Assembly (NCBI GenBank): GCA_003008705.1
Contig: PDUO01000015.1
Location: 563,290 to 627,289, forward strand
DNA length: 64,000 nt
Direction: 5' to 3'
Source: Pezicula radicicola
Lineage: Eukaryota; Ascomycota; Leotiomycetes; Helotiales; Dermateaceae
In this document: positions 55,048 through 64,000 of the stretch, piece by piece
Position numbering within the stretch: position 1 is the stretch's first letter
How the letters are laid out: each line of letters begins with the position of its first letter
Made by a program: the position numbers and the translations under genes
The notes under the pieces: generated by a model
The model's database searches: none
Told to the model about the DNA's origin: nothing
The model's input: only the letters and a program-made list of their open reading frames with translations

Positions 55048-57940
55048 TTTTTCCTTCTCCAAATCCGAGGACTCAGAATTTACAATAATTCAATCCTTTC
55101 TTTCTTTTTCTTTCGCGGTCTCTTGGTCAGCTCGTAGCTCAGGTCGGCAACTAACGGGCCTCTCATGAGTCGAAAATCAATTATATTGTATCGGGACGTG
55201 ACGTCGTCCAGAACCAAACCAAACATCAGAAAGCACCAAAAGAAAGCATTGCACGCACGCACGCATGTGGAGGGATGAGAGCCCATGTATATGTATGTAT
55301 GCCCCATCCCATCTCATTTCATTTAACCCGTTCGGAAAATAGGCTACATGGTATACATGGCTAACGTGAGCTCACCTCCAACATGCATACTCTACCAACT
55401 TACCAAGAATGCGGAGTTGCGACATATGCAATGATATGCAATGTTGAGATTAAATTGTACACCGTAAGAACGTACTGTACCACTGTAAATGCAGTAAAGT
55501 TCAATGACCTATCACATTGAATACAGACATTAAGTATCCCTGACCCCCGGATTTGCGGGCAGTTCTTCCAGGGTGGTAGGACCGATTTTCGTGGTGATTG
55601 GTTATGGTGGGTTGTACTGTACTGTAGTGGTGGTAGTGGATATGGGGTCCCCATGTCTAGTGGCTGGTGGTTGTGCTGCTTGCGGGTATTAGAAGGCGTG
55701 GAATGACCTGTCAGCTGGGTTGTAGGTTGGTTCATCTGTTGGACGGGTGAAAGGATGGAAGTCAAGGAATTGAGAAATGGAGGTTTTTGTATTTATGAAA
55801 TAAACTAAATCGCATTCTTTTCTCGTCGCTAGACTCCTAATAATGCCTTCCCTCGTTTTAGAACCTTTGTTTCTATTTTTCTCCTTTCTATTTTTGCTCT
55901 CTTTTCATCTGACGGTGGTACGAGTATACTGCGCCGCTTCAGGATATTTGGAGTACACATAAATATTGTGCCTCCTCCTAAATGGTGAGGTACCTGTAGG
56001 TACAAATAAGCCGCGGCGCAGCTATCATTTGATAGGTCCAGAAAAGCTTCGTTTAGTTTAGAAAACTAAGGTAACCAACCAGACTTTGTATTCTGTACCG
56101 AGTATAAATTAATAATGCCTTTCTCTTATACTATTGGCATCTTCCGCTTTCAAAACTCGGGTTATATCCTCCGCGATTCTTGGAAATTTCATTCTTGATC
56201 TGGTGATTGTTTGGTTCCTGTTCCTTACTGTGGGTATTATTGTGAGAATAAATCAACTTAAATTGCTTCTCTGATGCGAATCGTGAGTCTTGCTGCTGCG
56301 ATCATCGTTCATTTTGTGTATTGTACTTGTATTCCGTGGTACTTCGTAGTCATCCATTATTATAGTTAAATACTCTTACTGTAGCAATCAAAAATCTGTG
56401 CTACTAAGACAGTCCTCCCGTCCCGCGATCGGCGCAAGGGGAATCACCTTACAGCCTTCAAGTACAGTAAGTAAGGACTGACCCTGCCCTACCTAGTATG
56501 TAGTCGAGTAGTAGCACTCTAAAGAACATTTCTATGACGTCCGTGTTTAAAACAAAAGACTACATATTCTATCTGTAACACTTAAATTAATAGTCTTTTG
56601 TGGAATCCAAAGATCCAGACTCCCACTTCCACTTCGGAAGGAAGTCTTCCAGCACTCAATAATTGCCATTCATCGCCAAGAAAGAGAATCAAAGCCCACA
56701 AATACTGTGCCTACCAAAAGAAAGTAAACTTCAAAGATCTAACTATATTATCAAATCAAGTTTCCTCGCTGTTTAATTACCCGTATGCACCCCGCAAACC
56801 TTTCAAACCACATGGCTTATCTATATTCTCCTCCCGCAACCACTTGATCGTAGAAATGCACGGTGGTGGTGGACATCTCGGCAGAAACTACCGACGGATA
56901 GGATTCAGGCACAATGCACGGAGATACACATATCTTCGAATAGATAACGATAACGCGGATGATATTCACTAGGATTCTATGTGGTGTACTGTACTAGTGT
57001 AATTTAGACTTTATTTTTCCGTACTTTATTCTAAGTGGAGAGGTGGTGTGAGGGAGCACGTGGTTGTTTTCATCGTTTGTTGGTTGACGGGACTTCTGCG
57101 AGGTCGGTTAGGCTGTTGATCTGCATGGTTGATGTTCGGGGTTTATGGGTTATGCTCGGTCATGGGGTTGGTGAAACTTTTGGTTGTTTGTGGGGTATGG
57201 TTTTTAGATGGAGGAGAGAGTTTGGATTTTTGAGATTTTGTTTGGTTGTTGAGAGGTTGGTGTTTATGCGTTACTATCCTATGATAGTTGTAGGTGGAGA
57301 TCAGGTCGGAATATTTTTGTCTAAGGAATGGAGTTGAGAAAGTTGGGCCGGAGATGTGTGAATATTGAAGGCGGGAAAATCAGTACTGGCTGGCAATTCC
57401 CTGAATTACTCGCCGAAGAGCGGTGAAGTACTTGAGTCAACTGAGATACTCAAGTCAGTTTTTGCATACCTACATTATGTGGTAGTTACATGCCATGGAT
57501 TCGAGAGGGAATCCTTGAATTAAGCGAATCATAAACTCACTGGACAGTGTAGAGATGTACTTGAAAGCTTAATCTAGACTATGTTGGTAGTTCAGTTCCC
57601 GGTTTATTCCCTTTTGCTTTCAACAACTACGAGGCGAAGAGTAGACAGATTCGAGGAGAGGATACTACCGTCAAGTCATAGGTATGATAGTTACAATAAG
57701 CTTGAAAAGTAGGCCCTTCAATTACATTCTTATATTAGTTCAAGTATCTCCTTCAATTACAAACCATTAATACACCAGCCAGCTTTTAGTTCCCGTAAAT
57801 CTTAGAAACCCTAGAAGTCCGCCCAGTTGTCTAGATCCTGTAACCCCTATATATATCTCCCAATAGTCCTACAAAGTGATATTACAACCCATTCCCAACC
57901 CCTGTCTTTCCTTCCCAGGTTCCAACTCCAGTCTTGCAAA
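55048..57940. other. long intergenic region
   Basis: 2.9 kb with no supported gene. It includes an ACGCACGC tract near 55253-55264, a TGTACTGTACTGTAGTGG run near 55613-55630, and AT-rich DNA around 56040-56600. Frames at 55400-55765, 56598-56972 and 57035-57337 have no recognisable domain; the last is Trp/Val/Gly-rich in an atypical way. Confidence 0.45.
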
Positions 57941-59024
57941 TTATGTTGTAATAGGACTATTGATCAACTTTTCCTGTTGAGCTTGCAAATGCCGTTTATG
58001 AGAAGGTTGAAGGACAGAAGGTATCTCGGCCAATACCTGCTTCAGCTCGCTTCGTAAGGCAGCAGTGATACTACAACCTGCATGGGCATCTTTACCACGG
58101 CCGTCATGAAATATCCTTTCCGGATAACACATAATATCCATGGAAAGCAAAGACTGAGAGAAGCCCTCAATGCTAGTGTTGATTTCCGAAGGATCCCCCA
58201 TTGTCGGCCACAATTTTCGTCGCTTGAGTTTCTGGATAAGAGATCCGAGAATGATGGCATCGCATTCTGATCGATGTGCTGATTGTGCTTTGCAGATGGG
58301 TTCTGACTGTGCATATGGTGCATCTGAATAGAGATCGACGTAACGCTGCACAACATCGCAAAGTTGACTTATTGTGTTCTCACGAATGTGGATAATCATT
58401 TCTAGAAGACAGTACTTATAAGCTCAAGATTTCATGATGGTCAAAGGTCTACCAATGCTTACCTGTCATATCAGGTGGGAGATACTCTGATGATACTGTC
58501 CTCTGATCCTTAAGCAACAACCCGTCTCTCTCACTACCGTCGATAGCTTTGAGGACCAGTCTATTTGCAATCTGTACAAAAATATCCTGTCTCCCAAATT
58601 CCCAGGCAATCCATATCCATGCCTCATAGCCAGGCACATCTATTAGGCGCTCTAGTTGGCTTATCCAATTCGATAGCCATGGGGCTATAAGTGAAGTCGC
58701 TGCATACTTGTCGGTTATAATCGACAGTTCCAGTAATTCGTTGAATTCTAACTTTGACGGCACTTTATTGAATTGGAGATGAGCGATATGTAAGAGTATT
58801 GATAGCGCTTTAAGGTTGTCATCCGGTAATGGAATCTTCTTGCTGGAATCCGGCTGTCCTTCGCTAAAATAAGGGGAGAGCATCGCTTTGAAAGGAGCAC
58901 ATGAAAGTTTCAGCGCTTTGGAAGAGACGACCAGAGTAACCTCTCCATCTGGACCTTCAACCAGAAGGCGAACATCGCCATCAGGATCGAAGTAAATCGA
59001 TCCTGGTGATTCTTCCTTCTTCAT
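57941..59024 (-). CDS. BTB/POZ-domain protein
   Basis: Exons 59024-58463 and 58401-57941 (61-nt intron, GTAAGC...TCTAG) give 340 aa. The N-terminal BTB fold is recognisable: DVRLLVEGPDGEVTLVVSSK, ALKLSCAPFKAMLSPYFSEG and LPDDNLKALSILLHIAHLQF. This is the class of small fungal BTB proteins with a helical middle (ELLELSIITDKYAATSLI, AWIWIAWEFGRQDIF) and no Kelch or BACK domain I can confirm. The C-terminal half has several Cys/His (HAGCS, SECDAIILG). BTB domains mediate dimerisation and often Cul3 binding; partners are unknown. Divergent from the MYND gene. Confidence 0.88.
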
Positions 59025-59717
59025 TTTGTGTGAGAGTTTTCGTGTATAAAAGTCGGAAAAGAAGCAGAGTTGGGACTTTATCTATTATCGTTCGATTTTT
59101 GGTCCCCTTCACCACTTGGACCCTTGGGGTCCCTCAAAATAAACTTTCCAAGGAAACGGAGTAAAACGGTACAAAAGGGTTCCTGCCTTGGTTTTTGCTA
59201 TTACTGTCCAATAATTATTACTCTGTTGCTACGGTCGCCGACCCACACCTGGGGGTGCAATCAGAATACAGGCAGGTTCAGGATAATAATCCCTCGCGTA
59301 AATTTATTTCTTCGACACTGTACTTACTTGTCAAGTGAGTGTAGAACATGCACTTTTGGATGGCAATTCGTATGTATAATTACTTAGGCTTGAAGGTTTA
59401 GGGTTAGGAAAGTCAAAATTGAATGCTAGGCTAAGTTAGATGCTACCACAAAAAGGATATAATTCACCAATTAGACATCTAACAATAAACTTCGCAGAAT
59501 CGTCAATTCTACTACAGTACAGTGAGAGCAAGGAGTGCAGATCCAGGGACCTCTCGGTCGGATAACGTACCCTGTCTTTCACCGTTTCGTTGTGATATAT
59601 TTATTCCTCGCGGTCGATCTCTCGGCCCCTCTTTTACTCTTCCGCCCCAAAACAGTCACCATTTTCTATCTCCAACGGTTTCTGTCGGATTTGTCGGTCT
59701 TTGCCATCAAAAACACG
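59025..59717. promoter_or_regulatory. divergent region between BTB and MYND genes
   Basis: 693 bp. It carries both promoters and the MYND leader; the in-frame upstream codons from 59535 have no ATG start and are taken as leader. No other feature seen. Confidence 0.45.
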
Positions 59718-60353
59718 ATGCCAAACTCCTGCTCCAACCCAGGTTGCACCCAACCAGCAACCAATCATTGCGCAGCCTGCAAATCGGTTTGGTATTGCGG
59801 TCAAGCTTGCCAGAAGAGCGACTGGAAATTCCATAAGGCTGCTTGCAAATTGAAACAGGCCAATGCTGACGGAGCATCTGTAAAGGATGTGCCATGCGTC
59901 AAGATCTATGGAGGGAGCTCGCGCTATGAGGCTGTTACGTTACCTTCCGACCACCAAATCTTCAACAATCGACCAATGCCCGTCACCGTCAAGTTTGGAT
60001 ACCCTCTCGTTATACACCGACTGATCGATAATCTACCCCGGGGACAAAAGACCGATAACCAGCATGCTACTTGGCTTCAGATCGACCCTATCTCGGGATT
60101 TGCACCAGACTATTGGCAAGGAGGAATTGGGGATGTGATCATCGCAAACGCAGATGCGAGCTCTCTTTCCGTAGAGACTCTCGGTGCTATCACGGATTAT
60201 GTATCGGAAATACTGGATGTATTTGGGGATGGTAACCCAGCTGCTATTCGCACACGTTACGATCGCGCAAAGCTTGATAAATACATTACAAAGCATTCGC
60301 AGATGCAGGCAGATTATCAAAAAGCGGTGGAAGAGATGAATGCGCGCGGATGA
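59718..60353 (+). CDS. MYND-type zinc finger protein
   Basis: A single exon of 211 aa. The MYND finger is at the N-terminus: C5-x4-C10, then HCAACKSVWYCGQACQKSDW and FHKAACK, supplying the usual two zinc sites. The remainder (about 50-211) has no named domain; it contains a GGIGDVIIANADASSLSVE stretch and ends in a helical ADYQKAVEEMNARG. Many fungal genomes encode families of such MYND-plus-unknown proteins. MYND fingers bind proline-rich peptides in partners. The first ATG (59718) immediately precedes the finger and fits the family start. Confidence 0.9.
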   Translation: MPNSCSNPGCTQPATNHCAACKSVWYCGQACQKSDWKFHKAACKLKQANADGASVKDVPCVKIYGGSSRYEAVTLPSDHQIFNNRPMPVTVKFGYPLVIHRLIDNLPRGQKTDNQHATWLQIDPISGFAPDYWQGGIGDVIIANADASSLSVETLGAITDYVSEILDVFGDGNPAAIRTRYDRAKLDKYITKHSQMQADYQKAVEEMNARG

Positions 60354-60771
60354 AGAAGGGATAATGTGACTTTTTTCAGCAGTCCTCCGAATTGAAGCCT
60401 GGGATGGGCCTCGGGTACATGGATGATAGAGCCATTATTTCAGGTTGCGGGTAAAAAAAAGAGGTCTTTTGTAAGTTTGGTAGCTGGTGGTTCGAGGTTG
60501 CTTCCTTGGAAGTGGCGTTGGATGGGAATCGCGGTTTTGAACAGTGCCGCGAATCGAGTGAATCTTCGTTCAGTTCAATAGGTAATCAAAAGCATATGTT
60601 CTTTTCACTAGTCACATCGTATGATTTTTCTTCTTCCTCAGGATTACTAGCCTTACTTCGAAGTCGTCGTTGGTCTTGGCGACCCTGGATGTGGTAGTGA
60701 TTTTCTTCTTCAAGCTTGCGATTGTCCATTTTCGTTGCGCTCGAACTAATCGTCGTCAAAGCCCTACTGGT
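60354..60771. other. short intergenic region
   Basis: 418 bp between the MYND stop and the end of the minus-strand unknown. No gene seen. Confidence 0.4.
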
Positions 60772-61380
60772 TTAAACAATACTGGCATCCTTGGAGCAAG
60801 GAAAGGCAAGGTCTACCGTTGAGGCAATAGTTGTATTGTACGAAATGGTACCGTCATCTTCGGATGAACCAGTGGTGTCAACGAGGTTGGTCCCTGTAGC
60901 AACGATGTCTATATAGATATTACTATATACCAAAGGCACCACTTTGTTGCTCTTTTTGCCTGTTCCTTTGATTTTAACATAGCAAACATCGTCAGTGGGT
61001 GAGAACTTGAGATGGCGGGCTGGCGCAGGCTGAATCGAAAATCTCGTAGTGTTAGTCAATGTGTGACGGTAGAAATTGCATTGGCCTCGCATTCGGAATG
61101 CTAGAAGGTGATGCTTTTGGTGAGTCATTTCTACCTCGGAGTTCGAGGATGGATTTCTTTTCCAATCAAATGCTTTGATTCGGGCTCTATTCTCTACATC
61201 TACCCTTTTGATATCATTGGCCTCGACTCTTTTCCCAGTGAACTGGCCGAGTGATCCCAAGGCGGTTCCGTGGCTGCGTTGACAATACGGGTTTCTATCA
61301 GTATATTGCCGATGTCTGGCCAGAAAAATCCTGATATAGCTATTGTGGATAGGTGTTGTGTCGTTACGGTATAGATCCAA
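60772..61380 (-). CDS. uncharacterised protein, possibly frameshifted
   Basis: A 202-codon minus frame (MDLYRNDTTPIHNSYIR ... FPCSKDASIV) has no domain I recognise. Its C-terminal 130 residues look protein-like (FRMRGQCNFYRHTLTNTT, SPTDDVCYVKIKGTG, VYSNIYIDIVATG). An overlapping frame, 61427-61200, also looks protein-like at its start (VPVKNSKRDWIYTVTTQ, IAISGFFWPDIGNILIET) and would join smoothly near 61250-61300 by a one-base shift. The intact ancestral gene may therefore have begun at 61427. Either a pseudogene, a missed short intron or two chance frames. Confidence 0.4.
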   Translation of the reverse strand: MDLYRNDTTPIHNSYIRIFLARHRQYTDRNPYCQRSHGTALGSLGQFTGKRVEANDIKRVDVENRARIKAFDWKRNPSSNSEVEMTHQKHHLLAFRMRGQCNFYRHTLTNTTRFSIQPAPARHLKFSPTDDVCYVKIKGTGKKSNKVVPLVYSNIYIDIVATGTNLVDTTGSSEDDGTISYNTTIASTVDLAFPCSKDASIV

Positions 61381-61427
61381 TCCCTCTTCGAATTCTTAAC
61401 GGGCACTAACTTGGTTACCAATGTCAA

Positions 61428-62994
61428 ACAACTTGGCAGATGTTCCTAATGAGAACATGTTTTACAATATAAATCATTTAAAAGACTAGCCGTGTATCGT
61501 CTACTGTACCTGGCTACGAGAACTTGGTATAAATATAAAAGCAACTTCTCCTCAATCACCTCCAAAAGTAGTCCAGTAATCGAAAGTGTCGATTAGGGAA
61601 AGCTTTAGGAGTTACGGATTTACAATCCCCGAGATGAAGAAGTGGAGTAAGAAACTTACACTTCTCTTGTTTTATAACTACGAAGATATTTCGATTTTTA
61701 TTAGCTATGGAGCCATATTTGAAGCAATATGAGAAATGACCAAAGAATTTCTAATGCTGTTGTTTCCAATGTCCGCTCTATGAGCTAGTAAACGCATGCG
61801 AGTCTAAACGTCTCTTTCCAGATCGGCAACCCAGTGAGATTGTTTAAGAAATGTCTACGGAGCCTTAGTACTGGAAATCCTAAGTAGGAATGGAGGATAA
61901 TAATTTATTATCCTCTATTATCCTTATTATCCTCTATCAAAGCTGGAACCGGCTCTTCTAGAGAAACCAAGTAGGAATTACTGAGTGCACTGTTTAAGAC
62001 GTTGATGCAAGTAGCGAGTTCTAATGGATTCTAACAGCTTGATTTCCTACCTTCTGTGCCTACGTTCGGTATTCAATTACTCTATATGATGGTACTCCCC
62101 TTGAATACTAATAAATACAAGTGAAAGTAGGGCTCCGATCGAATTGTCGAATATCGAATATTCGACGGATTAAATCGAATCGAATTAGATTCGAATTTAG
62201 AAATAGCCCTGTTCAACTCGTCGGATTATTAGTTGAATTTTAGAGCTAAAATTCGACGAAATTCAATGTTCGACGTAAGTTTTAGCTAGGGAGCTCTACT
62301 AGCTGTTATTATAAGCTAGGCAACGTTGACAGGCTCTTTCTACTAAAGCCTAGCTAGAAGGCATAGGGATTTAGGAGCCGGCCCTTCCCTATTACTATAG
62401 TTATAAAGATAGTAATAATCTATAGTCTTTTAACTTTAACTTTAAGTACTTAGAGGAGTACTTAGAGTAGTGTTTTTAGAGTTAAATTAAGGTATTACAG
62501 AGTAGATATTTTAATAATAGAGAGTTTAATAATATAGAAAATAAAATAAACTAGTTTATAGTTATTAAAATTATAGTATTAGTAGCCCTAGGTATATATT
62601 ATTGTTTAAATGTTATAGTAATTTAATGTCTAAGATATTATATTATGCCTACATGACTTAGTCTATACTAGAATAAGCAAGTATCTAAGTATAATAGGTA
62701 TATATCTAACTATATTAGGCATTTCTTGCGGTAACGCTTAAGCCTTAATATCTTAGTCAGATGTATAGTCAAATAGCATCGAGTCGAATGTTTTTGACGT
62801 TAAATTCGATATTGCAAAATACACTCATCAATTGCCGGGACTGGTACTATTTTGGGGGCAATTATGTAAGCTCGGCTTATGTGAAAGCAGACTTGTCTTC
62901 TCCACTTCCACCTCCGAGCTTCAACCTTCATGACAAATCAATGCCTATCATTTTCAACGGTCATCATCTGTCTCTATGTTGAACACAATGAATT
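61428..62994. other. AT-rich gene-free region before the Zn2Cys6 regulator
   Basis: 1.6 kb with no supported gene. From about 61860 to 62760 it is very AT-rich (TAATAATTTATTATCC, TTTAATAATAGAGAG) and may be RIP-mutated transposon DNA; this is inferred from composition only. It contains clustered palindromes at 62146-62254. The 73-codon frame at 62761-62982 is probably leader of the regulator gene. Confidence 0.5.
62146..62254. repeat. cluster of TTCGA-type inverted repeats
   Basis: GTCGAATAT/ATATTCGAC (62146-62154 and 62158-62166, 3-nt spacer), TCGAAT/ATTCGA (62180-62185 and 62189-62194) and GAATTTTAG/CTAAAATTC (62235-62243 and 62246-62254, 2-nt spacer) lie within 110 bp. Confidence 0.85.
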
Positions 62995-64000
62995 ATGTCT
63001 ACTCCCCAAGGCACGGCCAAAGCCTCATCAGTTCTTCCCATAATCTCTAGACGGCGGCCTTACAAGAAGTCGAGACAAGGATGCAACACATGCAAGACAC
63101 GAAGAGTCAAGGTACATTGATCCTGCCCAGTTTGCCTGCGATGACTGACAAATACTAGTGTGATGAAGTTCATCCAGTTTGTGGCCCTTGTGCCCGACGA
63201 TTTGTGGATATCAAGACCTGTGATTATGGGTCTCCTGTCAAAAAGACGGTTCCAGAACGGGTCATCAGGGTCTTACAGCCACGACCAGCTGGACATGTCC
63301 AACCAACAATAAGTCCAAGACCTGCTGGAACAGATCTCTCCACTCCTACACATCTGCTAGAGCTACGTCTCATGCACCATTATACCAGGATCACGTGCAA
63401 TTTGCCCGCTCGAAGCCAGAAAACCGTCCTTCCTGTATCGCCGTATCCAATGTGGGAGATTGACATGCCCCAGCTCAGCTTTTCGAGCGATTTGGTGTTG
63501 AACGCCTTACTAGCAATCTCCTCATTGCATCACCTAGCTATCACGCCAAATGATGGACTCCTGGCGCATGCCTCAAGGTTCTATCTTGACAAGGCCGTAA
63601 AAAAGTACCGCGCAGCAATCGCTGATACCAAGAATCGGAATGTGGAAATTTTGATGGCAACAGCAACCTTGTTTGTTCATCATACCTGGCTGACATCACA
63701 TTTCAATGATACAAAAGAGCCATTGACCATGGCAAAGCACTTGGTAACTTTTCGTATGTGTGAGGGGCTGAACACATTGGCGAAAGAGTTATTACCAGAG
63801 CCTGAGAAGCCCGGTTCCGTATCAGATCTCAGCCCACTCCCAACAAGAGATCAAGTGGTGGAGTGTCAGTACCAAGACTTCAAAGATGTTGCAATGGAGG
63901 ATCTTACTTTCCTTTCGCAACACTTCAAACACAGTTCCGTATCAGCAGAGGATCGAGACGTCTATGAAAAGGCTGCAGAAGACCTTGCTATCACATACTC
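62995..64000 (+). CDS. Zn2Cys6 transcription factor, 3'-truncated by the window
   Basis: Exon 1 is 62995-63111 and exon 2 starts at 63159 (47-nt intron, GTACAT...ACTAG), still open at 64000 (about 319 residues visible). The Zn2Cys6 cluster starts near residue 30: GCNTCKTRRVK-CDEVHPVC then GPCARR and a final Cys nine residues on. The intron falls exactly inside the cluster, between the second and third Cys, as in many UPC2/ECM22-like fungal regulators. The following helical region (HLLELRLMHHYTR, LVLNALLAISSLHHLAI, ASRFYLDKAVKKYR) matches the fungal-specific regulatory domain of sterol-uptake-control-like factors. Targets unknown. An out-of-frame ATG lies just upstream at 62988. Confidence 0.9.

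Noticed and set aside
57035..57337. 100-codon frame rich in Trp, Val and Gly
   Set aside because: Composition follows a G/T-rich strand bias; no domain.
1..64000. CRISPR arrays, bacterial operons, ribosome binding sites
   Set aside because: The window is fungal nuclear DNA with introns; no regularly spaced direct repeats of CRISPR type were seen.

Overview
The window is nuclear DNA of a filamentous ascomycete (Pezizomycotina). Genes are on both strands and carry many short introns, mostly 45-70 nt, with GTAAGT/GTATGT-type donors, CTAAC-like branch points and YAG acceptors. The families present (Zn2Cys6 regulator, RTA1-like, GT31, HUL4-type HECT ligase, MRP49, GEP3) fit that assignment. A leotiomycete is my best guess from overall style, but nothing in the window proves the class. 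All gene models were spliced by hand from reading frame and splice motifs.

Layout. 0-11 kb: an edge-truncated ORF, a HIT zinc-finger protein (snoRNP assembly type) divergent from NFU1 (mitochondrial Fe-S scaffold), a PSP1-domain protein and a lysine-rich unknown. 11-12.6 kb: an AT-rich island with degenerate TAACTTACTTG-type repeats around a frameshifted member of a fungal unknown family. 12.7-24.4 kb: a housekeeping block with RPL15 (5'-UTR intron), a HUL4-like HECT ubiquitin ligase, MRP49 (mL61) divergent from the mitoribosome GTPase GEP3, and a very intron-rich zinc alcohol dehydrogenase. 26.8-31.5 kb: a double cyclic-nucleotide-binding/F-box/LRR protein and a NUDT19-like Nudix hydrolase ending in a peroxisomal signal. 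31.6-35.7 kb: a gene-free repeat region with three diverged copies of an element with tRNA-A-box-like inverted ends, plus a minisatellite.

35.7-43.8 kb: a KDEL receptor with a long acidic tail, divergent from a GT31-like Golgi glycosyltransferase with a large charged insert, then an RTA1-like 7-TM protein. 43.8-48.9 kb: a cluster of three RNase III-domain paralogs. All three have alanine in place of the first catalytic glutamate but keep the other catalytic acids in the C-terminal domain; one also has a degenerate first domain. This is the best candidate for something undescribed. 49.7-55.0 kb: a kinesin-8 and an MFS sugar transporter. 57.9-61.4 kb: a BTB protein, a MYND zinc-finger protein and an unknown ORF. 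61.4-63.0 kb: AT-rich DNA with clustered TTCGA palindromes, followed by a Zn2Cys6 regulator running off the right edge.

The genes do not form one pathway. Sensible functional pairs are MRP49/GEP3 (mitoribosome, shared 242-bp promoter) and ERD2/GT31 (secretory pathway, divergent). The RNase III cluster is the one clear local gene expansion.
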